The notes under the pieces are model-generated. The model worked only from the letters and a program-made list of their open reading frames with translations, ran no database searches and was not told where the DNA came from. Source: Planctomycetota bacterium (GTDB lineage Bacteria > Planctomycetota > B15-G4 > SIAN01). From it: a DNA stretch of 64,000 bases. Positions 44,050-53,037 of this stretch are shown one piece after another. Numbering within the stretch: the stretch's first letter is position 1; every line of letters starts with the position of its first letter. Made by a program: the position numbers and the translations under genes. The stretch is taken from NCBI GenBank assembly GCA_028289345.1, contig JANQQL010000033.1, forward strand, positions 744,001-808,000, written 5' to 3'.

Positions 44050-47000
44050 TCAGAACTCAGCGTGGATGGCGATGCTCTGGACCGTCGGGAACGGGGTCGA
44101 GGGAGTCGGTGACTCGTTCTCGTCCGTTTGGATGTTCAGGGTGATCCGGTAGCGGATGAACTGATAGCTGGACAAGTCCGAGATCTTCGCAGTGAACTCA
44201 GTCATCTGCGCGGGATCGATTTCCTTGGAGCCTTCCTCGATCGCCTTGGCACCTTGGAACTCCACTTTCACGGAGGCATTGGTCGGCAGGAAGTTGGCGC
44301 GAGGCGTCTGACCCGGCAGGAACTGACCCGGGTTGTTCGGATCCGGATTGCCCAGGAAGTCGATGCGGATGTCAGTCTTGTCCGGATTGGCCACTTGTCC
44401 GTCGGCCAGGACTCTCACGAACCCGTCTCCATCCAGACCGCGGAACCGGTAAATCGGGTTGGTTCCCCGCGGGCTGCGCTTGATCACCCGGCCCATGTCG
44501 TACCAGTCGGAAAGCGCCACGCTCTCCCGGCCAAACTCCACCGGGTTCATCGTGTTGTCCTGGTCGACCCAAGCGTTGCTGGTCAGGTCATCGGGAGTCT
44601 CGACGTTGGCGGTGCTGCCGCCCGGCACCTGGAACTGAATGAGGCCGTCGCCTCCGCGTCCCCCGGAACCGATCTTGGACCGGGTCAGTCCTCGGCATGC
44701 GGTGCCGGTGTTGAAATAGCGATAGGTCGATCCAATCGGATTCGCGATGGCAGTGTCCGGCTCCATCCGTACGAGCTCGTAGCCCGAGGGCTCGCCGGAG
44801 CCCTGAGCACCGATATCGATCAACCCCCAGATGTCGCCCGTCTTCGGGTGGAGTGCCAGTCCATGGCCTCCGGCCACGTTTCGACTGGAGCCCACCACGC
44901 TGATCTTCTCGTCGAACAGAAGCGACGCGTCGGTTGGGTCGATCTCTTGCCAGACCTTCCGCTGGGGAACGTCGTTGGCGTCGAAGGCCATCGAATACAG
45001 TCGCTCGCCCCCTTGGCCATCGGGAACGGCCACCAAGCCACCCGATTCGGCATCCATCAGACCGATGTTCCGGATCAGTGTCCCTTGGGGGCTGACCAAG
45101 AGAAGCGTCCGGTTCTTCTGCGCCCAGTAGAACGCGTCTTCTTTGGCGGAGTAGGTAATCGCCCGCACGTAGCTGTCGAGAATCGTCGCGTCCGTGACTT
45201 CGATGTCGACGATCGCTTCGGGATCGTCCACCGCCACCTCGGTATTGATCCTTTGGAAGAACAGTTGGGGTTCGTCGCTGCTGCTCCGTGGCAGAGGACC
45301 CGAGGCGTAGTAGAAGAAGCCATCCACGGGTCGGAACGCCAAACCGTCACCGAGTCGGTCATTGACCAGCGGGTTGCGTCGCGTCCACAGGGCATTGTTC
45401 AGATCCAGAGTGTGAAGTCGTTCTGGCGGCACGGCGCGCGGACGGTCAGCGGTCACGGCGAACAACTCGGTTCCGTCTTCGTTGAACGACAAAGCTTCGA
45501 ACAAGTTGCCACTGTTGCTGCTGGTTTCGTCGGTGGCTCGAGCCCCGAGTCCGCCGCTGACCCTCACCGTGGCTCCGTCTTCGACGAGAATCCCGGTGGC
45601 CGACTGGAAGAGGAGTGCTCCTCCGGAACCGCCACCACCACCACCAGCCCAGTTGCCGCAACCCACGGCCTCTCCGACGCCACCTTCGCCGCCTTGGGCC
45701 TGGATCGTCGCTCCATCTCCGGAGTTGTTGTCAGAACCGACAATGGTGATCGAGCCAAGCGCGCGCACCAACAGGGCACCGCCGCCGCCACCACCGGATC
45801 CGCCTCGAGCGTCGCCTTCGGAATCGAACTCGATGATGGAGTAGGACTGCTCGTTGACACAAACCTGGTCGTTGGCCGGGTTCAAGTCGGTCATGCACCA
45901 CATCCCGCAGTAGTAGCTGTCCAGTGCGGAACCACCGGCACCCCCGCCTTGGCCTCCGAAGATCTCTCTTCGCTCACCACGGGCACCGATGAAGTTGTTG
46001 TCCGGGTTTCCATCGTTGAACTTCCACTCGCCAGGTCGTCCTCCAGAGAGCGTCTTCCAGCCGATCGGGTCGGCTTGTTCGGTTCGCACGATGTAGTTGC
46101 CAAGACCGTCCGCCAAGACGTTGCCGATGCCATCATTCGGCTGGCGACCTTCCTGGCGATGGGAACCGCCACCACCTCCTGGCGGCTTGTAACCATTGTT
46201 GTGGAAGTGGGTCAGCTCCTGACACGGATTCGACGGCGGACCGCCAATTCCATGACGGACGTTGTCGGAGCCAGAATCCAGCTCGTAGTCGGTGGTGTAC
46301 TCACCATTTTCGTCGGGGTGGTCGAGCATGCCCGACTGGCCGCCCTCGCCACCGATGGCTTCTTCGTTGCCGGGCCCCCAGCCACGTCCACCGCGAGTCG
46401 GTGACACCAGGGGCGAATTGCCTTCTTGACCGAGGTAGATGGTGGGCTGGCCTTCGCCTCCGCGGCCTGCTCCCACCCCGCCGATTCCGCCGGGATTGGC
46501 GGTGAGGCTCGAGTCGAAGGTGTTCTCGTCGTTGCCCCGCTGACCGTTCAGGATGATGTCACCGGCAATGCGAACGTTGCCCGTGGCGCTCAAGATCAAG
46601 GGGTTCGGACCGCGGGCTTGGACGATGACGCCTTCGGGAATGTCGATCTCCGAAAACTCGAAGACCCCGCCCCGCACCACCGTGTTCGGCGGAGCTTCCG
46701 GAGTCGAGCCGTCGAACAGCGGCATGGGCTGAGAGCTGGTGTCCAAGATGACGATCTCGGGTACGCTCAAATCAGACGGAGGCACCGGACGAAATGGACC
46801 CAGTTCACCGGTTCCCGCAAACTCGAAACGCGGCTGAAGAACGTTGGAGTCCAGTTCGTCCCAAGAAGCCGGGCTCTGACTCGCGGCCAGTTCTGTCGGG
46901 TCGGCTTCCCGTTCCGAAGAATCAAAGTTTTCGAACAGAGTGTCGCGAACAGTTCGCTGGTCACTGACGGAAGCCACCGTGAAGGTCGCTGCGACCGAGC

Positions 47001-47949
47001 GTCTGGATCCGGGGTCGTCCTCGTCCGCGATTCCGCGCAAGTTGCTTGGGTACTCCAAGCTGAGCAGGTGGCCGAACGGCAAGATCCCACTGGGGGTCAA
47101 CTCGACGATCGCTCCATCCACTTCGTTGGAAACCAGGTTCACGTTCAGGCCAAGGGGCAAGCCCTCGCTGAATCCGGTCGGCCGATCTTCCATGTCGATG
47201 AGCTGGAAGCCTGCCAGGTTGAGGGAGTGAGGGTTGATCGGCGCGTCGTAGTAGAGACGGAACGGCGCGCGCGGGGGAAACAGTCCATCGGGATCCGTGT
47301 ACAGCTGCGGAGACACATTGATCGATCCGTCCGCGGGATCCGTTTCCACCAGTCGGGGCCGAATCTTTTCCAGGCCCTTGAAGAAGTTACTGACAACGGT
47401 CGTGGTGCCGAAGGGGACACGCACGTTGCCCGGTGACGCGGCATTCGGGAACGCGGTGAGCAGTGTCTTGCTGACGCCATTCACGAACGACCAGGTGCCG
47501 GGACCAATCACGATGTCGTAGAAACCACCGCCGACGAGCCCCGCTCCGCCATTGGACTGCGCTGACGCCTCGGCCATCGGGAGCGCCGGAGTGAAGATCA
47601 CTCGATTCCCCGAAACTTGAAAACTCCCTGCGACCGGTTGTCCCACCGCGGCCGTGCCGCCCGCGGCGGTTCGCACACGGATCGCTTGGGCGGTCACCGT
47701 GTTCGGATCGGGATTGCCGGAGAAGGCGAAGACGACTTGTTGGTTCAGCGGTGCCGTGACCGGCGGAACCCCAGGTGTCGCCGCCGCACCGGTGACGTTG
47801 TTGGGGTCGGGGAATTCGATGGAGAGGAGCTCTCCCGACTTATCGAACCCGCCTCCTCCGCCACCGCCTCCGCCGCCACAGGCAGAAACGATCAGCGAGG
47901 ATCCGACGAGTGCAGAGAGAACCAGCAGACGAGCGATCGGGCCAGACAT
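44050..47949 (-). CDS. Very large glycine-rich surface lipoprotein
   Basis: A 1299-residue exported lipoprotein. The signal peptide ends LIVSAC (Cys24), followed directly by ten glycines, a spacer. An SbsA-type Ig-like (Big_5) domain pattern lies at about 40-140 (LNQQVVFAFSGNPDPNTVTAQAIRV and GNRVIFTPALPM). Mid-protein glycine clusters occur at about 520-720 and 745-815, within a parallel-beta-like repetitive region (e.g. ARGGSGGGGGGALLVRA, WAGGGGGGSGGALLFQ). The C-terminal 450 residues look like a beta-propeller or phytase/LVIVD-like module. The start ATG at 47949 is chosen for its signal peptide; no strong ribosome binding site is seen. Function unknown; likely a surface or attachment protein. 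Confidence 0.7.
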   Translation of the reverse strand: MSGPIARLLVLSALVGSSLIVSACGGGGGGGGGGFDKSGELLSIEFPDPNNVTGAAATPGVPPVTAPLNQQVVFAFSGNPDPNTVTAQAIRVRTAAGGTAAVGQPVAGSFQVSGNRVIFTPALPMAEASAQSNGGAGLVGGGFYDIVIGPGTWSFVNGVSKTLLTAFPNAASPGNVRVPFGTTTVVSNFFKGLEKIRPRLVETDPADGSINVSPQLYTDPDGLFPPRAPFRLYYDAPINPHSLNLAGFQLIDMEDRPTGFSEGLPLGLNVNLVSNEVDGAIVELTPSGILPFGHLLSLEYPSNLRGIADEDDPGSRRSVAATFTVASVSDQRTVRDTLFENFDSSEREADPTELAASQSPASWDELDSNVLQPRFEFAGTGELGPFRPVPPSDLSVPEIVILDTSSQPMPLFDGSTPEAPPNTVVRGGVFEFSEIDIPEGVIVQARGPNPLILSATGNVRIAGDIILNGQRGNDENTFDSSLTANPGGIGGVGAGRGGEGQPTIYLGQEGNSPLVSPTRGGRGWGPGNEEAIGGEGGQSGMLDHPDENGEYTTDYELDSGSDNVRHGIGGPPSNPCQELTHFHNNGYKPPGGGGGSHRQEGRQPNDGIGNVLADGLGNYIVRTEQADPIGWKTLSGGRPGEWKFNDGNPDNNFIGARGERREIFGGQGGGAGGSALDSYYCGMWCMTDLNPANDQVCVNEQSYSIIEFDSEGDARGGSGGGGGGALLVRALGSITIVGSDNNSGDGATIQAQGGEGGVGEAVGCGNWAGGGGGGSGGALLFQSATGILVEDGATVRVSGGLGARATDETSSNSGNLFEALSFNEDGTELFAVTADRPRAVPPERLHTLDLNNALWTRRNPLVNDRLGDGLAFRPVDGFFYYASGPLPRSSSDEPQLFFQRINTEVAVDDPEAIVDIEVTDATILDSYVRAITYSAKEDAFYWAQKNRTLLLVSPQGTLIRNIGLMDAESGGLVAVPDGQGGERLYSMAFDANDVPQRKVWQEIDPTDASLLFDEKISVVGSSRNVAGGHGLALHPKTGDIWGLIDIGAQGSGEPSGYELVRMEPDTAIANPIGSTYRYFNTGTACRGLTRSKIGSGGRGGDGLIQFQVPGGSTANVETPDDLTSNAWVDQDNTMNPVEFGRESVALSDWYDMGRVIKRSPRGTNPIYRFRGLDGDGFVRVLADGQVANPDKTDIRIDFLGNPDPNNPGQFLPGQTPRANFLPTNASVKVEFQGAKAIEEGSKEIDPAQMTEFTAKISDLSSYQFIRYRITLNIQTDENESPTPSTPFPTVQSIAIHAEF

Positions 47950-48445
47950 TCTTGCTTGTCTCACGGATTGAGTTTCACCGACGGGGCGGTCTTGGCCGCC
48001 CGACAGGAAATCATTAGCAACTGCTATTCCGGTTGCACCTGTCGGTAACGCCCCAGCGGTCAACGGTTTGCGTCTATTCGGTCCAACCAGGCCGGAACTA
48101 CCATTCTTCCTCCGGCAAGGAGGTCACGCAAGCCGCCAAGACCGTGGATCAGGACGTCACCACGCCAGCCTTGGAGGGTTCGTTCCTAGGTTCCTCTTCG
48201 TCCTTCGGACGGGAGAATGAGAAACGAATTCCTCTTACTTGTAACGCTACCGAAACGTCGCCGCCTGGTTCAGCGTCACCGGCCCCCACTTAAGGACGAG
48301 GTCCGGATCGGGAACCGCCCGATTGATAGCCTCGGTTCCGGAGCAGATTCGCACGAAACGTGTGCAGACCCGTAAGACGTGGCTTTTTTCCGAGTGGCAA
48401 GCCGGGCCGGGAAATCGCCGGCTCCAGCGCTGCCCTCGCTCCGCT
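47950..48445. other. 496-base 5' region of the large lipoprotein gene
   Basis: Both flanking genes run on the minus strand, so this holds the end of the DUF5060 gene and the promoter of the lipoprotein gene. On the minus strand a GCCGG/CCGGC hairpin near 48415 and a later A-run (CGGAAAAAAGCC) may terminate the upstream gene. A GGCGG/CCGCC hairpin sits near 47985-48000. Nothing coding was seen. Confidence 0.4.
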
Positions 48446-50578
48446 CTACTCGAGCTGGAATGTGCTGAACTCGCCGATTCCCGCTGTCCCCGACATATCC
48501 CCAACGAGTGGCAAGAAAATCCAAGTACTCGGCGGCAAATTCTGGGCGATCCCCTGGTAGCGATACTGGCCTTTGCCAACGGAGGGAATCACGAAACCAC
48601 CGGCGTAGTCCCCGGTCGCCGTCCACAAGAATCCCAACGCCGATGGCGCCAGGTCCCCGAGACCATCCGGGTCGTCACCAAACACTCGAATCGTCATCTC
48701 GTGGGGCTGCAACAACGGGGTCGGGGAGATCTCCGACCGCACCATCACCGGGTTGCGGTTGTCTTTCCGCCGCACCAGCAGCGCCCAGTCCTGAGACGAC
48801 TGGCTCGGAGGACTGCCGAGGTTCTCTTTGCCCGGTCCGGTGATTTCCGTCACGGAACCGAGCCTCAGGTTTCCTCCATTGCGAGGATCGAACCAGTGCA
48901 GGGTGTACGTGTGGGAGTTGCTTTCGAGATCCAGGGTGTCGTTGGACACGCCCTCTTCGAAGTAGACCACATAGGACTCGCCGGGATTCGCCAAGCAGAA
49001 ATTCTGGGACCCGGTCACCAATCCATCGTCGTGGGACATTTCCCAGAATCGAACATGATCCCGGAAGAACCCCAGGGCGTGGTCAGTGAGCTCCCACATG
49101 TGGTCCCGAGAGCGCCAGTCTTCACAGTCCAAGTCGTCGTTCGGGAAGCTGTAGCCGAAGTACCATTCGCAGCCACCGCCACCGGCAATCAAGTTGGCCC
49201 ACAGCACTTCCTGGCGCACATCGTCGTGGTTGAAGTTGTTCGCGTCCGGGACCACTCCATGGGTCGGTGGGCCGAGTTCGTCCATGGCAACCACCCACGG
49301 CAAACCATGATCGGCAGACTCATCGATCCACTCTTTGGTCCGGTCGTTCACATAGAACAGGTTGGCAACCTGCAGTGACGCCCCGGTGAGCGACCCGTTG
49401 TCCAACTGAGCGTCGTAGACGGTCGAGATCTGAGTCGGGAACGTGTGCACCACCACGTGATGACCGTAGGGATCCATGTCCTGGAAATAGTCGTCAAAGG
49501 ACTCGACCTGTTGGGAGGTATTGGAGTTTTCCTCTCCCAAGTTCCAGGTGATGGCCAGGTGATGACCAAAGCGAGCGATGAGCTCTCGGTAATAGAGCTT
49601 TCGCTCCACGCCCAGGCTGCCTCCGTCCAACAGCTGGTCGTTCTCGGTTTCCTGGGTCACGATGTGCAGCATCAGGCCCAGTTCATCCATGTGCGAGAAC
49701 ACCCGCTCCCACTGGGCCAGTTTGCTCACGTCGTAACGGAGAGTTTCTGTCTCGGAGATCCAGGGCCAAACGTCGTCGCCATCGCCACCCACGTTCATGG
49801 TCAGGAAGTAGACGCTGTTCATTCCCTTGCTGGCCAGATAGTTGAGCGCGCCGAGAATGCCCTTGCCTTTCCCACCTTGCCAAGTCGGACCTCCCCCCAA
49901 AGCGTTGTAGTCCGCAACGTGGGGTGCATAACGATGAGTGTCGGTCGTCCCATCGAACTCATGGAACGCAAGGAAGTTCTCGGGACTGTTGGCCCCGCCC
50001 TTCAGGAAGTACTCCCCGGAACCGGAGAACTGAAGGTGATGCTTGCCAACGTAGCGGAGAATGCCGCGCGCTCGAAAATCCCGGCCAACCTTGTTGGTGG
50101 CCAAGACGTCCAGCTGTCCAGAGGCGCCATCGAAATGAGTCGCGTTGCCCGGCTGCGAGCTGGTGCTGATCGCCACTTGCGAACCGGTGCGGAAACTTAC
50201 GCTGTAGTTCCAGATTCCGGGACGATCCGGGACGAAGTGAAGGCGCCAGCGATTGCCGGACGTCGCGCTGGTTTCCGCGGCATTGCCATCGGCCGCGAAG
50301 TACCCAGGAACTTCGATCACCGCGCCAGTCGCAGGGTGGGTGAAGGTGGCCTTCAAGCGGTAGTCCAGGAAAGGATTGCTCGAGGAAGTTTCGTTCAGCG
50401 AGGGCCCCACGAAGGTGAGAGTGATGTTGTGAAACTCTCGCAATTCTCCGTCGACGAAATCCGCGCCCTGCCCGCGCGCGTCGGGACTCACGAAGAGGAA
50501 GATGGTCAGGAGGACCGCGGAAAAAACGGAGACACGCTCACGCCCCGTCCCGGAGGGGGCGGCAATGGAAATCGTCAC
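48446..50578 (-). CDS. DUF5060 domain-containing glycoside-hydrolase-like exported protein
   Basis: A 710-residue protein starting with GTG at 50578 and a signal peptide ending near DARGQG. Residues about 40-140 are a DUF5060 beta-sandwich (FHNITLTFVGPSLNETSSSNPFLDYRLKATFTHP; RWRLHFVPDRPGIWNYSVSF). Residues 170-560 form a TIM-barrel-like catalytic region with ITWNLGEENSNT and WVVAMDELGPP, which could hold acidic catalytic residues. The end is the "putative collagen-binding domain" type beta-domain (YVVYFEEGVSNDTLDL; LHWFDPRNGG). Family activity is unproven; polysaccharide degradation is a reasonable inference. Confidence 0.8.
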   Translation of the reverse strand: MTISIAAPSGTGRERVSVFSAVLLTIFLFVSPDARGQGADFVDGELREFHNITLTFVGPSLNETSSSNPFLDYRLKATFTHPATGAVIEVPGYFAADGNAAETSATSGNRWRLHFVPDRPGIWNYSVSFRTGSQVAISTSSQPGNATHFDGASGQLDVLATNKVGRDFRARGILRYVGKHHLQFSGSGEYFLKGGANSPENFLAFHEFDGTTDTHRYAPHVADYNALGGGPTWQGGKGKGILGALNYLASKGMNSVYFLTMNVGGDGDDVWPWISETETLRYDVSKLAQWERVFSHMDELGLMLHIVTQETENDQLLDGGSLGVERKLYYRELIARFGHHLAITWNLGEENSNTSQQVESFDDYFQDMDPYGHHVVVHTFPTQISTVYDAQLDNGSLTGASLQVANLFYVNDRTKEWIDESADHGLPWVVAMDELGPPTHGVVPDANNFNHDDVRQEVLWANLIAGGGGCEWYFGYSFPNDDLDCEDWRSRDHMWELTDHALGFFRDHVRFWEMSHDDGLVTGSQNFCLANPGESYVVYFEEGVSNDTLDLESNSHTYTLHWFDPRNGGNLRLGSVTEITGPGKENLGSPPSQSSQDWALLVRRKDNRNPVMVRSEISPTPLLQPHEMTIRVFGDDPDGLGDLAPSALGFLWTATGDYAGGFVIPSVGKGQYRYQGIAQNLPPSTWIFLPLVGDMSGTAGIGEFSTFQLE

Positions 50579-50791
50579 AGGTGCTTCTCTCCCTGGTGTG
50601 TGCTCCCCCGAAGCTGCTTTCAGACCAGCAGCTTCACCCGCTGGAGCGCCAATGCGTCAACGGCGGGGGAACCGGTCCCCTCCTCCTGAGGATTGGAGAG
50701 GAAACGGCCCTCTATAGCCCCATTCCAGGCCACGCAATGGGAAGATGGAGGGCGGGAAAGGCACCAGGGAAGTCCGGGCGTCGTGTGCGAC

Positions 50792-51325
50792 TTACCCCAT
50801 GTTCGGCCGCATGGGCGAGCTGGGCGGAATCGAGGAGCCGCACTGGCGCGCGTGGTTGAGCTTTTCGTACACCTCGGCTGGCACCGACGGACCGGTGCGT
50901 GAGCAGTGCTTGTCGAATGCCTCGGTCAAACTGCCGGAGACAGCCAGCTCGTCCATCTGTTCAATGTGCCGGCGCTCGAGCATGTGAACCAGTTCGCCCT
51001 TGGAGAACAGCGCGATGCACGGAGACGAAGGCGGAACGCCCTGGAAGTACTCCCGTGCGCGATCGGTCGCGGCACGGTCGACGCCGGCGAACACCGTGAC
51101 CATGTCGTCGGGAATGACATTGTGCTGCAAGGCGCGGGTGACTCCCGGACGGGCGTTCCCTGCGGCACATCCGCAGACGGAATTGACCACCACCAGCACG
51201 CTGCCATCTTTCTTGGTCAGTGCCTGATCGACCTCTTCCGGCGTTCCGAGGGATCGGACGGCGACGGTATTCAGTTCTTCTTGGAACGGCTGCACGGCGC
51301 TGCGGTCGTAGAGAGAATCATCCAT
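50792..51325 (-). CDS. BrxA/BrxB family bacilliredoxin
   Basis: A 177-residue thioredoxin-fold protein of the YphP/YqiW family. The signature CGC motif (Cys51-Gly52-Cys53 in NSVCGCAAGNARPGV) is intact, followed by VFAGVDRAATDRAREYFQGVPPSSPCIALF, the family's conserved second half. Bacilliredoxins remove bacillithiol from S-bacillithiolated proteins, which ties this gene to the bshA-bshB1 operon 8 kb away. The C-terminus is extended by about 25 residues relative to typical members. The ATG at 51325 has AAGGTG upstream. Confidence 0.9.
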   Translation of the reverse strand: MDDSLYDRSAVQPFQEELNTVAVRSLGTPEEVDQALTKKDGSVLVVVNSVCGCAAGNARPGVTRALQHNVIPDDMVTVFAGVDRAATDRAREYFQGVPPSSPCIALFSKGELVHMLERRHIEQMDELAVSGSLTEAFDKHCSRTGPSVPAEVYEKLNHARQCGSSIPPSSPMRPNMG

Positions 51326-51460
51326 GGGATTTCACCTTGCGGGTTGTTCTCGAGATCGTGAAGGGAAGACGGGTCGACTCCCCGCGAATGGGGGGATCCG
51401 AGCGGTCACGGGGTATTGTAGCGAGTTCTCACGGCAGCTCCGACTCGTTGAGGAATGACG

Positions 51461-51847
51461 GTGGACCACCCCGAAGAACCTCAGGAACCCGCGCGCCCCG
51501 GCGACCTCATCGCCGCCGGGAAGGTCGACGGGGAATACCGCGAATTCACCATTCGCCCGCTCACCATGCAACCCACCGCCACGCGGCTGCCGCTGATGGA
51601 TCCGTTGGGCGCCCCGTGGGTGGAGATCGGCTTTGAGATCTGCTCGCGAAAGAACTCCGAGCACCCGTGGCGGGCGGAGCGCATGGGCCGATTCTCTTCG
51701 TCGAGGGAGGCGCTTTTCGCCCTGGCCGAAAACTTCGAACTCCCCGACGACATTCTGCGCTACCGCCTCTCCCAAGACGTTCGAGCCTCCCTCCGTCAGG
51801 CCACAGAGTCCGACTCGGTGCGCGACGAGGAGGACGAATCCCTCTGA
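51461..51847 (+). CDS. Small hypothetical protein, antisense-overlapping its neighbour
   Basis: A 128-residue acidic protein I do not recognise. The GTG at 51461 has GAGGA six bases upstream; an ATG at 51455 is in frame but too close to that site. The sequence contains REFTIRPLTMQPTATRLPLMDPLGAPWVEIGFEI and a helical second half ending in an acidic tail (ESDSVRDEEDESL). The last 52 bases overlap, tail to tail, the end of the HcnC-like gene on the other strand. Confidence 0.6.
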   Translation: MDHPEEPQEPARPGDLIAAGKVDGEYREFTIRPLTMQPTATRLPLMDPLGAPWVEIGFEICSRKNSEHPWRAERMGRFSSSREALFALAENFELPDDILRYRLSQDVRASLRQATESDSVRDEEDESL

Positions 51848-53037
51848 CTTGCCTCGGGGCCCGGCGCGTCGCGAAAACGCCGCGCGAGGAACGGCTCCTG
51901 GGGAAATGACGGGGTCGTCCCAAGAATGGAGCACGCGACCAGTTCCGCCGTGATCGGCGCGGCCACGATGCCTGTCCGGAAACCTCCGGTCGCGTAATAG
52001 AGATTCTCGATGTCGGGATCCGGTCCCAGCACCGGGAACTCGTCCGGCGTTCCCGGTCGCAGGCCAGCCCAAGTTCGTTTGACGGCAAGGCTGGCCAGTC
52101 CCGGCACCGCTCGGCACGCCCCCCTCGCCAAATCGCGAAGGTCGCCCGGTCGCACCTGGGTTCCAAAATCGCTGCGCTCGGTCGTACTGCCGACGATCAC
52201 CTCGCCATGGGACTTTTGCAGCACGTAACAGTCTGGCGTGCTCAGATTGGAGCGAAGCGTTCGCGACAAGGTTTCGGTGCAAACGATCTGGCCGCGAACC
52301 GGAAACACGGGCAAGGAAGCCCCCACCATCTGCGCCAAGTCCCCGCTCCAAGCGCCGGCGGCAATCACCAGTTCCGGCGACTCCCAGCGTTCACTCCCAG
52401 AGTGCAACAAGAAGGACTTGCCGGCTCGTTCGATGCGTTCCACCCGGCAAGGGTGAAACTCCGCTCCCGCCAAGATCGCGGACCGTTTCCAGGCTTCCGC
52501 CAAAAGCATGGGATTGACCTGGTTGTCGCCGGGAAAGAAGACGCCTCCCGCTAGCTCGTCCGTCAGGCAGGGGTCGTGGTCACGAACTTCTTCCGGCGAC
52601 CAGGTCACCATCAAGTCGGATTCTTGGCCCAGCCAATCTTGCAGCTGACGCGCATGCTGGACGTGGTTGTCTTCGTAGAGCAAGTACAGAAGGCCGGTGC
52701 CCGACTCGACTTCGACATCAATCCCGGTTCGCTCTTTCAGCTCAGGGCCGAGTCGCGGGAACTGACGATTCCCGGCCAGCAAAAAGTCCATGAACACTCG
52801 CGGGAGGGGCATCGGACCGGCTTGTTCCGCGTCCGGATTCTCCTGGGCGTGGAGAATGACTCCGCAACCAAGCCCGATGGACTCCCCCACGGCCCACAGT
52901 CCGCCCGCGGACGCCGAGGTGGCCCTTCCCGGAAGCGTGGCATCCAGCAAATGCACCTTCCGGCCTGCGCGCGCCAGAGCATCGGCGACTGCGCAACCGA
53001 TCACTCCTCCGCCAACCACGACCGTGTCCACCAACAT
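51796..53037 (-). CDS. FAD-dependent amino-acid dehydrogenase, HcnC-like (beta) subunit
   Basis: A DAO-family flavoprotein. The N-terminus VVVGGGVIGCAVADALARAGRKVHLLDA is the FAD dinucleotide fold, and GTPDEFPVLGPDPDIENLYYATGGFRTGIVAAPITAEL is the DAO C-terminal FAD-contact block. The start is the ATG at 53037 with AGGAGG seven bases upstream, overlapping the preceding stop as TGATG; length is 413. Together with the next two genes it matches heterotrimeric dehydrogenases such as hydrogen cyanide synthase HcnABC, opine oxidases or D-hydroxyproline dehydrogenase. Substrate probably an imino or amino acid; not determined. Confidence 0.88.
   Translation of the reverse strand: MLVDTVVVGGGVIGCAVADALARAGRKVHLLDATLPGRATSASAGGLWAVGESIGLGCGVILHAQENPDAEQAGPMPLPRVFMDFLLAGNRQFPRLGPELKERTGIDVEVESGTGLLYLLYEDNHVQHARQLQDWLGQESDLMVTWSPEEVRDHDPCLTDELAGGVFFPGDNQVNPMLLAEAWKRSAILAGAEFHPCRVERIERAGKSFLLHSGSERWESPELVIAAGAWSGDLAQMVGASLPVFPVRGQIVCTETLSRTLRSNLSTPDCYVLQKSHGEVIVGSTTERSDFGTQVRPGDLRDLARGACRAVPGLASLAVKRTWAGLRPGTPDEFPVLGPDPDIENLYYATGGFRTGIVAAPITAELVACSILGTTPSFPQEPFLARRFRDAPGPEASQRDSSSSSRTESDSVA

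Noticed and set aside
44128-46404. Plus-strand open frame (758 codons) opposite the large lipoprotein
   Set aside because: Mirror of a real coding sequence; no domain and implausible composition.
47950-48080. Possible c-di-GMP riboswitch upstream of the large lipoprotein
   Set aside because: The minus strand contains ACGCAAACC and GGGGCGTTACCGA, reminiscent of GEMM, but the first conserved stem and linker are missing, so the fold cannot be made. A covariance-model search would settle it.
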